Of a stretch of 64,000 bases of DNA, positions 12,326 to 24,784 are shown piece by piece; within the stretch, counting starts at the first letter, position 1, and each line of letters opens with the position of its first letter. Source of the DNA: Glebionis coronaria (lineage: Eukaryota > Streptophyta > Magnoliopsida > Asterales > Asteraceae). Where the stretch lies: assembly GCA_025667525.1 (NCBI GenBank), contig JANFOE010000057.1:868001-932000 (forward strand), given 5' to 3'. Below the pieces are notes generated by a model. The model was not told the DNA's origin. It saw only the letters and a list, made by a program, of their open reading frames with translations, and made no database searches. Position numbers and translations under genes: made by a program.

Positions 12326-15300
12326 TGTAACACCCCCAAACATATACAACTCAATACAGCGGAAGACTAGTTGGTGTTACGGGATAGCACATTACTCACA
12401 TCATAGACAACGCTTAAAAGTCGCGTCGTTTTAATAATAAAGCATTTCCATTTATAAATATCAAAGTTACATAGGTCCCAGGTCATTGTATTTTTTACAG
12501 GTTTTACAAAGCATTTGAATGGAAATTAATATTTAAGTGTGGGCCATGAATTCTTGTTGTCTTCCCGAGAATTACCTTCAAGTACCTGAGACAAAACATG
12601 TTAAAAGAAAAGGTCAGCGATAACGCCGAGTGAATTCATAGAGTTTAATAAAATCCATCAATATAATATCAGTATAAAATTATTACTGAAAATCATTTTG
12701 TACAAATCATTTTAATTGGCCATGAAATAGCCAAAGTCATTTTATACAAATTTTCATCAAAATCATAATATAGGCATTTGCCTTAAAAATCATTATACGA
12801 GCCAATGTCGTAAAAACATCATACAATACGTCTTAGGACGTTGTATGAAAATAAAAACCGTTATATGAATATGGTTATGAAAACCAAAACACGAACATAA
12901 TATCAATAGTATGACCCTGTATTGCTAGTCAGGCAATACATCGTAATTCGGTGCGTCTAGTAGTATTTCGTTAGTTGGATTATTATAAGACGCATGACAT
13001 TGTTACCTTACTAAACCAAACAACGGGTAGCTAACCCGATACTCAATTTACCCATCTAAAGTAGCATGTCGTCACAAAGGTCACGCTATGGAAATCTTCT
13101 CATACATAAATTCGCTTACCAATCAATGTGGCACGACGGGGATCAACCGTCAAGGCGCGAACTGGGGTGATCGTACCCAAATAGTACTATTATATGCATA
13201 AGCGTCTACCAAATCTCGGTAGTTCACAATTCATGCTAATGGGACTTTTAGTGACATAACCTAACTTTAATGATCCATTTAATTTCATCTATCGGGTCCT
13301 TTAATTAGTTATCGGGTCATACAATCGGGTCATAAAATAATTCGGGTCCAAATTAATAAACAACAATCAGGACAAATGGTGTCCTATTTTATAAAAACTA
13401 ACATGTTATCTCCCTCGCGGGTTTATAAAATATTTCATAAAAACATTTAAAAGAGTGCGAGGCTATGAACTCACGTTGATGTGGGAAGGCGGGTTATCGG
13501 CAATTCGAACGTACGGTACGTGCTTCAATCACGGAAACCTAGACAAATAATACTCGTCTTAGACTCATGTCCAATGACTTTATAAAAATAACAATTACGT
13601 ATTCATATGATTATTTTATGTATATGATGATCAAGTGGGTTTACATATTCTCATTTACTCGTTTTAGTGTTATGTGTCGATAACTTTTATACTAGTTTAC
13701 TAGTTTTACCTATTTACATATTATCAGTACTTATACTTTACATTTTAGGCCCAAATGGGTTAAGCCCAATAAATAAGTTTATAAGTGTTTTAGCCCATTT
13801 TGTTGTATTATTAATCCAATAACGTTAACTTAGCCCGTTAATGTCCGTATGTTATATAGTTCGGGTTTTATCGGTTTTTACTTGTTATATATGCTTATAT
13901 ATCAGTATATGAGTTTATAAAAGTTTACATTAGACGGGTCCAACCGTCTAAGTTTTATTTAACAAAAACGTTAATTTTACGGTAATAGCCGAAAAAGTCG
14001 TAAAAATCATGTTCATAGTTTTATAACTTATAAAACTTATCAAACTACCATTTTTATAAAATGTCCATTTATTTATCCTTATACATATTTATATAAATGT
14101 ATTATATGAGTTAGTGGGTTTTAATTCACATTTTATACTATTTTTATTTGAGTGCTTATATAATACTATTATACTTTAATTTCCAAAATCTGATTTTTAT
14201 TTTCATGTTCACCAAAACTGCCATATCTAGAGTTCTATATGGAGATATAAGCTCAAATTTTTATGACATAAACTACATGATATGTGCTCCATTTAACTCT
14301 CCTATAGCTACTGTTGAATCATCTTCTAAGTATTTTCTAAAAATCGTCCAAAACAGTGAACTCAAATTTGTACTTTAAACTTGTTTTGATCATATCTCAC
14401 TCATTACAATGATTCCATTGCATGGCCAAATCTAACATGTGTACAAGACATATTACTTACTGTATATTGCTTCTACTTTGCCATTTTATCAGCCTAGCAT
14501 GTGGTTCTTTACTGTTTTTATACAGCCTACCATTTAAACAAGATTTACCCATTTTTCATGTAGTTTGTCCATCTTTTTACCCATGTTTATCCAATCTATC
14601 AACACCAAATCCCCACATAACATTTTTATCATCATATAATCATCATATACATATACAATAGGAAATAAAATAGATGATTACATAACTAAAAATAACAAGA
14701 GGATGAGGAGGACAATCTTTATACCACCAAGTTGATGTAGGTTGTGATTTGGACATGGATTTTGATGGAGAAACTTGTGAATAACCAAGACCATCTTCAA
14801 GATCACCTATCTTCATGAACACTTTGTGGAAAATCAGCCCTTGAATCCCTTGAAAACTTCTCCTTGGATGTTAAAACTTGCACCAATCTTCATCTCTTTG
14901 AATGGAGATTAACATATCTTAATTATAACAAATGTTTGTGGTTAAATTTTGTTTGAATAGGGTGTTGTGGTGATGATATGGGATGAAATCATAGAGGGAG
15001 GAAGAGAGGATTTAGTTGTTTGCATGAGTGAGAAAAGGAGAAATGGTTTTGAGTTGCAAGTTTGGTGGTTTTGTGTGATGTTAGCTTACTTTGTAAGCCT
15101 TAAGACATGTGTAAGCTTATTGTTTACAACTTGACACATCAAGTGTGTTGTGTAGCTAGTTAGGACGGTTTTGAGTGGGGGTGGGACAAGTGTCCCACTT
15201 GTCTCATCCCCATTTATTTACGGGTACTCCTCGATTCTAGTTTCCTCGATTTGAGTGCCCTCGGGTCGTTTTATGAAAAACATTTTTATAAATTATGAAT

Positions 15301-15715
15301 CAACGACACAAAACGAATCTAATAAAAATTGTCTCATCAAAAACGGAGTTTGAAAACGTAAATACGTAATCCTAAGGTTTCCGGTTTAGTCGTAAATGAC
15401 GTTAAATTAAAATCGTAAGTCCTAATCTCTTCTCATAAATTTGTGGGTTTATGAACCAACACAAGTTTAAAATCTCAAAATAATATTCCCGGACAAATTT
15501 ATTTTCTGAAATGTCGGACTGTCACCAAAGACGGAGTATGTAAACGTAAGCACGTAACGTAGAATCCTCCGGTTTAGACGTAGTCGATGCTACTTCAAGA
15601 CGTAAATCCAAATTACTTCCCAAAAAATAAGTGAGTTCATAATATAACATTAAAATAATGTTTTCAAATAAATTTTGAGAATAAAATATCGACCATAAAT
15701 TGACGGATTGTCACA
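12326..15715 (-). repeat. 3' LTR of element E
   Basis: 3390 bp, TGTAACACCCCC...GACGGATTGTCACA on the plus strand, the same length as its partner at 44416-47805. It contains a perfect 18-bp palindrome at 15181-15198. The small open frames inside are conserved only because the whole LTR is duplicated. Confidence 0.92.
15181..15198. repeat. 18-bp palindrome in LTR E
   Basis: GTGGGACAAGTGTCCCAC is two perfect 8-bp arms around AG. A second palindrome overlaps it: GACAAGTG/CACTTGTC at 15185-15203. The identical sequence is in the other LTR at 47271-47288. Confidence 0.8.
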
Positions 15716-15732
15716 GCATTTACCCCTAAACA
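15716..15732 (-). other. polypurine tract of element E
   Basis: The minus strand reads TGTTTAGGGGTAAATGC directly before the 3' LTR. The AGGGG-centred tract is the expected plus-strand primer. Confidence 0.6.
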
Positions 15733-18500
15733 GGATCTTTGTCCTCAAAGATCATCTTACCTTACTACTCGCTTCTTATAGAGTTAAAGCCATGTGGGTA
15801 TTTCCTCCACATTCGGTCTTTTATCACAAGTGCAATTCATTACAATACGCGAGTTCTATCAAACATAACTACGGGAATAAGATCAGGCTTAATGTTGACT
15901 TACTTTCTCTATCCATGATGTTCACGGGTTTTTAATGAATGCAACTTTTCGCCGATCTAAGCTCTACTAAGAAACAATCAGATTCTCACTTGATAGATAT
16001 TCCATCAACTTCGATATACGAAACATGATTCACGCATCTCTTGAAGTCCTAGGGTAGATCCAGCTTATATGCCTTTCAAACCAATCTTTTACATCATCTC
16101 AATGGTCCCGTACAACGGGGACTTATATCCCATGATCTTTCAGATCATCAATTCATTTTTCCATGTTTAAAATTTTTGGCATAACTTCGCTACCCATCTG
16201 GCACTTCGAGATCTACATTTCATATTCACATAACCTCCTGCCCACTACTGGCAGTCAATAATCAAATCCTAATTTCAACAATCATTTCAGGTCTCGCGGG
16301 TTGGGTATTTTGTAAGGTTAGGTTCGCCATCAAAGGAAACCTTAAACCTAAAAGACATGTCCAACTCACAATGGGTGTATGTCGGGTGTCTTCATCTCAA
16401 CTCCTGCTTACAGATGCTCTAATATATATCCTCACAAGATTCGATCTCGATCCTAATACGATAGTTATCAATGGTAATCTCTCCAAAGGAAAACGATTAT
16501 ACGGTTTATTAGCAATGGTCAATCATTCAATCATAAAACAGCACTTATAGTATTTTGTATCGTTACTTTACCTCGTCCCTTCGATTGGGGTGGTACATAG
16601 TACTCTCATCAAGGTTCGTTCTCAATGACTTCTGAGCAAATCTCTAGAAATTCAATGATAAGCGATGATTTTGATAGAGATGATCGATACAGGCACACCA
16701 TGTTTACACAACTCCTTTAAATATAAAGAGTCAATTTCTTCATCAAGAATCTATCATTAACAAGAATGATATTAGCAGATTTGGTTAGTCTGTCGACGAT
16801 GACCCAATCAAATCAAATTCAGATGAATACCTTTGCAATAGCTAGACGTTTTACTAATGTATGAGGCGATGTCTGCCTTCATAATTTGACATCAGTATAA
16901 CTTCTTCTGATAATGATACATTAAATCAGAAATGACAAGAATAAAATACTTATACTTACAGATTCCAACATAACTATATCTCACAATCCTCCATATTTAG
17001 ACAATCACAAGTGGTCTTTAAAATATTTAACGCTATCGGCTTCTCAATTCTAATGGTTCACATTAGCCGCGAACCACTTTTTATTATATATATATTATCC
17101 TTTTTATAAATATCAGCTATTTTTATATTGTTCGGCAATTTATTTTGCACCGTCATTACTAAGGAACACATCCTAATTGGTTCTTTATCCTTTCTATATA
17201 ATGTGTCAGTATTTACATTTATCTTTCCTGATGAAATAATTATCATGTCCATATTTATCTAAAAATTATTTCTTCACATTTTCTCTGTTTTAGTTTCATC
17301 TCAACTATTATTTTTATCTGTTTTACTCAATCCGACGTCTAAAGCGTTGATAATTATTACAATTAATTAAATAATAATTATTAAATTTTTATGAAACGTA
17401 AACGTAAAGATTTTAAATTTCTTAGTTCGACCAATTATATAAAAATGTTCAAAATAATCTTTAAATTTAATTAACACGATTTTTGTTGATTTATCGAAAA
17501 TAATTAATAGGACTCGTAAATGTTTGAAAAATCTTTGTTTATATTTTGGTCAAAAGTTTCTTAGTTGAAAAGCAAAAATTGTCATTTCAAATTTTTTAGT
17601 CAAAGTTTAATGGTTTCCTCAATTCCTCTTAGGTTTTCTTGAGGTATACACAAACATTTACCCCTAAACAGGAGTTTAGTTAAATGATTTGTGTATAAGG
17701 GAATAATCCCTTAAAAATTTCTTTGATAAAATATATGTCAAAACATATTTCTATTTTCTTTTTAGTAAAACCCAAAGTCTTAAAAAGGGCTCTTAATTTT
17801 TGAAGAGTCAATAAAGATTCCATTATCTATTAATCACACGGTCAATTAATATAAAAGATTTAGTCTTTAATCACATGTTAAACACTTAAGGTAAAGGTTT
17901 TTATCGTTCGGCCAAATTAGGGTAGTCTATAAATAATTATTAACTCCTTCTTATTCTTACAATCAAACAAATAGTCCTTTAATGATCACAAGCATGAATT
18001 TATCAAATTACAGCCTACAAACGTGATTCACCAAATTTATGAATACTACATGTGCATTAGTCAATCCAAACGACATCACGTGAAACTCATAATGTTCATT
18101 ACAAGTACTGGATGTAGTGATTGGAATAGATAATCTTTTTCGCAGATGCGAAGTTGATGATAACCATGCCAGGGGTCAAATCTTTAGAACATACGCTAGA
18201 ACCTTGTAAATGATCGAACAAATCCTCCATTTCGAGTTATGGATATCGTTTTCGATTGTCAATTTACCCAGTTCACGGTAATCTATAAATATAAGGAATG
18301 ATAACACCATAGCTCCTCATGATGACGAGCTCGGTAGAATAAAAATCTTTCTCCGACAACTCTCTCAGTTGTACAGTAATTCCTTTAATTTAGATGGTGC
18401 TGACGTACAGTGCACAAGCCATAGGTTCAACACCGGGAATATAATCAATACCAATTTCAACTTGCCCTAATGGCGAAAGTCTAGGTAATTCATTAACAAA
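15733..18500 (-). pseudogene. gypsy pol of element E: RT, RNase H region and integrase, heavily decayed
   Basis: No long frame survives, but translating the minus strand in pieces recovers the pol order. At 18370-18490: LPRLSPLGQVEIGIDYIPG, the linker just before RT. At 18240-18370: LRELSEKDFYSTELV and a remnant of the DYRELNK block. At 18060-18240: a DLFDHLQGSS block and HYEFHVMSFGL. At 17930-18060: TNAHVVFINLVNHVC and a corrupted remnant of the FIDDIL catalytic motif. At 16560-16820: WVIVDRLTKSANI of the integrase core, a corrupted second-Asp block and a YHP remnant. At 16260-16400: traces of the RGKLNPRYIG block. Stops and frameshifts occur every few dozen codons. RNase H (17.0-17.9 kb) is expected by position but I could not align it. 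Confidence 0.75.
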
Positions 18501-19489
18501 TACTTACTAAAGTTTCAGATAACATAAACATCTTTTAATAAATACATATTAGGTTCCTTCTAGATTATAATATCTATGACTAATTCATAACCATTCATGG
18601 TATAATTTCAAGTCTAAATGCATGATATGGTCATCCATCAAGAATTATTTAGATCACTTTTGATAATCAACATCTTATCATTTAGTGGAATTCTACTCGA
18701 GTTCCCATCAATTAAGACAATGTCGTCATGTCATAATCAATCAATCCATTCTACTGGCACTATTAACTTTCCAGTTTCATTGCCGTCGATAAGATGTGAA
18801 CTTCTCAAAGGACTAATAGTAACTCATAATCCTTCACAGGTTCAAGGATATATGGAGTCACAAATACAATTAAAGAGTAAGGTTAACGCATAATCTATGC
18901 AAGAGAATTTCAAATCAGATACAGACGAAAACATTTAACGAATATGAATATATCCCATGTTTTCATAATTTGAGTACGCATTCGAAAGCTCCTCGGATCG
19001 TTACCTAGGTCATTCAAATGAAATCAAATCAAAAGAAATGATAGGAACGTCGATACATCCAGTCGGGTATCAACAGTCGGTAATCAGATATTTTTCCTAA
19101 GAATCTCACTACGGGAGAATTGGACAAGAAAGAATTGTCAATTGTCAAATAAGACAATTTCCACAGATGAGTAAATTCGACTCATAAGAATAGATGCTAC
19201 AGGCACATATGTAGGTGTCCCTAACACTATGTCCTTATTTTTCACTTCTTGCAGATCTCATATATTTTAATCTTCCATAATCTTCAAAGAAAATTTAGTG
19301 TTTATTAATTAGTTTTATGGTGACTACTAATCAGCCTTGCATGGTCCATTCCAAATTGTATGTAGACGCGCAACTATATACAATTTCAAGATTAACGATG
19401 CAATACTCAGTTCGTCAAGATTTTATCATCATGTTTATAATAAAAACATTTTCATGCTTAATTCTGAAATAAGAATTGAAAATATATTT
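18501..19489 (-). other. element E internal sequence, no readable domain
   Basis: By position this should be the protease and the region ahead of RT. I found no protease DTG motif or zinc knuckle in either strand; only short frames remain. Element D inserted at its right edge with the duplication ACAAA (19490-19494). Confidence 0.5.
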
Positions 19490-19662
19490 ACAAATATAAC
19501 ACCCCCAACAAATGATATGCGCAGCGGAACTACAACATTTGGGTGCTACGTAGTTATCATCACACATAAGCTATATTAAACGACTCAAAGAGACGTAAAA
19601 GTTTAAACATAAATTTAAACATTATTAAAATCATACAAGTCTACGGTTTTCCAAATCCCAAG

Positions 19663-20060
19663 TGTTGTCCCTAATATATGATGATATAGCACACGAATTT
19701 ATGAAAGAAAGGAAGATATGAGATGAATTATAGTGAGAGAAAGTAGAGAGAGAAAAGAGAGAGAAAATGGTTGGTGAAACTTGTGGAATATTAGATTAGA
19801 AGAAAAATGAAATGACCAACTCCCTTCCTAACATGCTAGGAAGGGTTTATATAGCCTTTGCTTACATGTAGCTTAATGGGCTATATGATCATGGGCCGGG
19901 CTTTCCTTTTGGGCTTCGGTTACTTATTAATGAACCTTAGCTTAAAGTTAAGCCCGTAATACCACGACTAATATACTACCTATTACAACGTTCTAAAATA
20001 CGATACATAATAAACATATGACCGAGCATTCTTGTTTGGCTCAATATTTTGAGGCTAACA
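19663..20060 (-). repeat. 3' LTR of copia-1
   Basis: 398 bp, TGTTGTCCC...GAGGCTAACA on the plus strand. It contains a GA-rich tract (about 19735-19770) also present in the other copia LTRs. It differs from 31518-31917 at about ten positions, including the first bases and one GA indel. Confidence 0.92.
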
Positions 20061-20076
20061 ATCTCCCCCAATGAGA
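20061..20076 (-). other. polypurine tract of copia-1
   Basis: The minus strand reads CTCATTGGGGGAGAT directly before the 3' LTR, the plus-strand primer of reverse transcription. Copia-2 has a weaker version (CCTCACATTAGGGAAGAT). Confidence 0.8.
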
Positions 20077-22633
20077 GGTCATAAACCTTAGTCATTTAGG
20101 AAATTTGTAGAGATTACTAATCTCGCCATAAATGAGTCTTGAACGTGTAATAGTAGTCTTGTTCCTTCATGCTGTGATCTTTGAGCCTTTGTCGTTGTCT
20201 TTAGACTTTGTCTTTAAGCTTGAGATCTTCAAATCATCCTTGACTTGTCTTAGCCATCTTGCGATCTTGTGTCTTCATCCACATGCTCACACTATTAATT
20301 GTTGAATTTGTCTTTAGGCATGAGTATGTGGTTTCTAAATCATTGACTTTGGTGAGTACACCGTGACGCCACCTTCTCGAGACAAAACATAGACACGGAC
20401 AGAATGGCTTTGACATTCGTCCTAAATCGGTAGCGTTTTACCTCCGGTCGGTGAAGACCGTTATACGATATTAAATATGTACCTGTGATCAGGTAGATTC
20501 AATTAAGAATCTCCTTGACAGGGTTTCGCGGCTGTACTAGCCGTTCTCTTTACTCGACCGTCTCAAAGCAAGACTGCGAACATAAAGAGTGAATCAATTG
20601 GATAAATATCCGCTTGATTAAAGTCGTCAATTCAAATTCCTGGAACAAGTTTGATTCATTAAGAATCTTACCATTGTTGCTTTCCAGTTGACACAAGATT
20701 GATTCATAAGAATCTCGCAAGTTACCTACCGTAGCGCTGTTTGATGTTGACGCTAGAAGGATTTCCATTCGTCACTGTGAATATTAATAAATATCACTCT
20801 GAATGTTCTGGCAAGACCATAAAGATATTGCGTAGAAACCTGAAACGAGTTTGAATCAATTAAGAATCAAACCACTATTGCTTTTCATTTTTACACATGT
20901 TTAATTCATAAAGGATCTTACATATGACCTACCGCAGTGCTGTTTGATGTTAACACTGGAAGGATTTCCACTCATCATTGTGAATACTAAGTAGTATCAC
21001 TCTGAGTGTTCTAGCAATATCGCAAGGATATAGCGTAGGAATCTGTTGATCTTTATCCGTGTGTCCTAACGAGATTTGATTGATCTCTTGGCTCTAGACT
21101 CTATTTGTGCACTTTTAGTGGTCGGAGGCTGGAGCAGATGCCACCTATTCAATATCAACTATCTCGAAGTGAGAAAGTCAATAGTAGTCATGTTGTTCTC
21201 CGTGACAATAAAACAAACTTCTTTTGAGAGAAGCCTGAGTAGCTAGGAAAGGGTTGTGCTTCACATCACTGGGTCCATGATGAGTTTGTCTTCATGATGA
21301 GTTGACCCGGTTTCTGCCTAAGTTGTATGGAGGGCTTCTTTCTTTAGACCCTTTATCCTTACATTTCTTATTCATTCTTCAACCCCTTCAATGCTTACCA
21401 AGACATCATTACTAGCACCTTGTTGTGATTGTTCTAGTGCTAGCATCAGTACTTAGTCAGCATTCTACTACGTTCACATTCTACTCCATCTTTCCTAAGG
21501 ACTTCTAATAATCTATTGGATTGTCCCTGGGAAGATCCCTCCGGTTCTGGTTGGATCATAGGACTTAAACCTAACCACCCTTTTGAGACCAATAACGTCG
21601 TGAATTAAAGATGTTGTGGGTATTTGATCGTAACCATGAAAACCACTTTAAATTCTAACAAGGTGTTTGAAAAACATTTAACACCTTGCTAGTTTTGTCG
21701 TTTTAGAAATGCTCCCCCTTCACATGTGCATCGATAATCGAAAGTGTTTCGCACATGTAGGTAAGAGTTAAAGTGCATGAGTCTTATATTAGATCACATT
21801 TTAATCACATTTTCTCCCATCTTTAATATATAAAATCTTCTGATATTAGAGATACCAAATTTGATTAAAATATATTTTGAAAAATAGTCTTGAAATCTCC
21901 GGGAGAAAGATGTGTTAAGCTTTTGCATGAAGTTAAAATGCTCCTCCTCAAAAATTGATCCAATTGAATTGTCATTGTGAGGATATGATCCACATTTCGC
22001 TTTTTGAGGATGGGAGTTGTTGAACACACAATTTTTGAAAGATTTTGAATATCACTGAAAAATTCTTGAAAAAATTGTGTTCAACGCTTTTTGAAAAATC
22101 AATTCTTTTTGTCGAAAGGTTTTTCTAAAGCATAAACTTGAGTTCGTAGACTTTGAATGTCTTGACGAATCCACTCAAGTGTAAGAAGATTTATCTTCTT
22201 TTGCTGAGGGTAAGGGTACTAAATCGTACACTCCCCCGTGAATATCGATCCGGGTTGCAATCTGAAAGTGATTACAAGCCTTTGTGTTGAGCTCAAAACG
22301 TTGAATGTTTTGTGACAAGCTCAACCCGTGATAGATTGCTCTACCTGTTGTTTGGAAATATTTGTCCAAAATAGACAATTTCCTTTATTAAAAGAAGAAA
22401 GGACATGTTTTGAAAAATATTTACAACTTTCATTCGAGCTTTATGTACACACCCGTGTCGTTATTGAGCGACATTTCTAGGCAAGTCCATATTATCGATA
22501 CTGAAAGACATGTCGAGAAGAATATTTTTGGATTTTGAAAGATTTTTTAATTTTGTGTTTTGCTTTTATGTGTTTTATATTTTTGTATTTTGCTTTTTCA
22601 AAGATATTTACAAGTTGATGTTTGATAGATAAA
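20077..22633 (-). other. copia-1 region between pol and 3' LTR: palindromic repeats, no convincing ORF
   Basis: About 2.55 kb. It contains short inverted repeats of the form GATTC-(4-6 nt)-GAATC at 20496-20511, 20653-20667 and 20701-20714, with a variant at 20853-20868. They sit in an imperfect tandem duplication with a period near 203 bp (about 20640-20840 and 20845-21045). Sireviruses are known to carry palindromic repeat motifs upstream of the polypurine tract. Some carry an envelope-like gene here; I see no such gene. The best shared reading frame is a 30-codon segment at about 21800-21905 (minus), also open in copia-2. Confidence 0.7.
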
Positions 22634-24298
22634 TCAAGCAGGCACCTTTGCCAGAATCTCCAGGTCTGCTGGAGTCAAACATCTCATACCAATTTGCCTA
22701 ACGAGGTACTCAAACCTATCTTTCGATAGAGCTTTCGTAAACAAGTCGGCTAATTGGTAATCCGTTCCAACAAAGTATAATTCAACGATACCTCTTTCAA
22801 CTTGTTCCTTTATGAAGTGGTATCTGACATCAATGTGCTTCGTGCGGGAGTGCTGTACCGGATTGCAGGAGATGGCTATGGCCGACTTAGAGTCACAGTA
22901 CATAGGTACTTTATCAAAGTGGAAACCATAATTCGTGAGTTGGGTTCTCATCCAAAGAACTTGAGCACAACACGCAGATAGAGACACATACTCCGCTTCG
23001 GCTGATGAAAGTGACGTGCAATCCTGCTTCTTGGAAGACCATCCCACAAGCTTATCTTGACCTAGAAATTGTGCACCACCAGAAGTACTTTTTCGTGTAT
23101 CAAGACACCCTGCATGATCAGAATCTGAATAGGCCGTTAGAAAGAAACCGGTTTCCCTCGGATACCAGAGTCCCATGTGAATGGTATTCTTAAGGTACCG
23201 AAAGATCCGTTTAACCTCCTTGAGGTGCTTTTCAGTGGGTCGTGCTTGATAACGTGCACAATAACACGTAGCATGTGAAATGTCAGGTCTGCTTGTTGTC
23301 AAGTACATGAGGGACCTGATCATGGAACGATATCTCGTTTGATCTATGGGTAATCCCTCCAAGTCAGCATCTAGCGATGTGGTTGATAATGGTGTCCCAA
23401 CGGGGTCACATGAAGTCATACCATGCTTTTTGGTTATCTCTTGACAATACTTAGCTTGGTTTATAAAGATACCACTTGGGGATTGGTGAACTTGAATTCC
23501 TAGAAAGAATTTTAGTTCGCCCATCATTGACATTTCAAATTTGCTGTGCATTACTTTTTCAAACCATTTTGAAAGTTTTGGGTTTGTAGACCTGAAAATA
23601 ATGTCATCAACATAAATTTGCACAAGCAAAATGTCATCCCCATATTTATAAGTGAACAGAGTTAGATCAATGGAACCTTTTGAGAAACCTTTGGATACCA
23701 GAAATTTTGAGAGCTCGTCGTACCACGCCCTTGGAGCTTGCTTGAGTCCATAAAGTGCTTTGTGGAGACGATACACCTTGTCAGGATAATGAGGATTGAC
23801 GAATCCTTCCGGCTGCGTGACATAGACTTCTTCCTTCAAAGGACCGTTAAGAAATGTCGTCTTTACGTCCATTTGATAGAAAGTGAATCCCTTATGTACA
23901 ACATAAGCAAGAAAAATCCTGACTGCTTCCATCCGAGCAACTGGTGCAAATGATTCATCAAAATCAATTCCCTCTTTCTGGCCATACCCCTTAGCCACTA
24001 GCCTAGCTTTGTTCTTGATGATCGTGTTTTCTTCATCCATCTTGTTTTTCCAGATCCATCGAAGATTTAATGGTGTTACATCGTATGGTCTGTCCACAAG
24101 TTCCCAGACTTTAAGTCTTTCAAACTGTTGAAGTTCATCCGTCATCGATTCAATCCAAGCATGATCGACCATGGCTTCTTTGATGTTTTTCAGTTCAGTA
24201 GTACTCACGGCGAGTGCGAACATACAAACATCGCCATCGGTTGCTAGTTGTCGTCTTGTACGAACAGGCTGTGAAGGGTTTCCAATTACGTGAACCAA
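22634..24298 (-). CDS. copia-1 pol: reverse transcriptase and RNase H segment (554 codons, open)
   Basis: Uninterrupted frame covering the copia reverse transcriptase and RNase H, which copy the element's RNA into DNA inside the particle. Visible blocks: WELVDRP near residue 65, [10 protein letters not shown] (80-89), [14 protein letters not shown] (97-110), [12 protein letters not shown] with catalytic Asp 144, [11 protein letters not shown] (183-193), IYVDDIIF with Asp 231 and 232, then RNase H with YSDSDHAGC (390-398), [10 protein letters not shown] (431-440, Glu 434), YCDSKSAI (467-474) and KHIDVRYHF (487-495). All catalytic acids I checked are present. It is joined in frame to upstream sequence through a stop at 24335, so the first Met is not a true start: it is the C-terminal part of the polyprotein. 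The end, ...LAKVPA, is the natural pol stop, shared with copia-2. Confidence 0.93.
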   Translation of the reverse strand: MVHVIGNPSQPVRTRRQLATDGDVCMFALAVSTTELKNIKEAMVDHAWIESMTDELQQFERLKVWELVDRPYDVTPLNLRWIWKNKMDEENTIIKNKARLVAKGYGQKEGIDFDESFAPVARMEAVRIFLAYVVHKGFTFYQMDVKTTFLNGPLKEEVYVTQPEGFVNPHYPDKVYRLHKALYGLKQAPRAWYDELSKFLVSKGFSKGSIDLTLFTYKYGDDILLVQIYVDDIIFRSTNPKLSKWFEKVMHSKFEMSMMGELKFFLGIQVHQSPSGIFINQAKYCQEITKKHGMTSCDPVGTPLSTTSLDADLEGLPIDQTRYRSMIRSLMYLTTSRPDISHATCYCARYQARPTEKHLKEVKRIFRYLKNTIHMGLWYPRETGFFLTAYSDSDHAGCLDTRKSTSGGAQFLGQDKLVGWSSKKQDCTSLSSAEAEYVSLSACCAQVLWMRTQLTNYGFHFDKVPMYCDSKSAIAISCNPVQHSRTKHIDVRYHFIKEQVERGIVELYFVGTDYQLADLFTKALSKDRFEYLVRQIGMRCLTPADLEILAKVPA

Positions 24299-24334
24299 AG
24301 GATGATCTCGGGTCCAATGATGTGTTGAAGGATG

Positions 24335-24724
24335 TCATTGGTAGAACGTATGCATATTTGACGGATCAACATGGCGAGTAGAAGACTCTCCAGTTTCGTG
24401 TACCGATGTACCGAATGGGTTGATAAATTCGTCTTCGTCAGATAATGCATCGTCTGATTGATTTGTGTTCACTGGAGCAATGACAGTAGTTGTGGATGTT
24501 GTAGGATCGATTGTTGAAGTGATATTCTGAGGAGGTAAGTCTGCAACAACCCGTGTTGAAGTAGATGAAGTTGTATCCTTTTGTTGATGATGATCAGTAT
24601 CATCATTCGTATCATGAGTGACAGCGGAAGACTTCGATGCAACTTGTTTCTCCCCCGTGAAATATTCATCATACATTGGTCCATATAACATTTCCAACTC
24701 TTCAAGTGTCGTGTCCACTGTCAT
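24335..24724 (-). pseudogene. copia-1 pol linker between integrase and RT
   Basis: A Ser/Thr/Asp-rich, low-complexity linker in the same frame as the RT segment and the integrase frame. It is bounded by two single stops: TAA at 24785 upstream, and a TGA at 24335 downstream. At the downstream site copia-2 has CGA, so this stop is a C-to-T change at a CpG. Without these two point changes 22634-26002 would be one frame. No enzyme function is expected for the linker itself. Confidence 0.8.
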
Positions 24725-24784
24725 ATCTGCTCTAGGAACATGTTTAGGAACCAGCTTTGAACTTGACGGTTCATTGTTGTTGTC

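Noticed and set aside
14422..14661. 79-codon hydrophobic plus frame, repeated at 46512-46751
   Set aside because: Conserved only because both lie in the near-identical LTR E pair, and antisense to the element.
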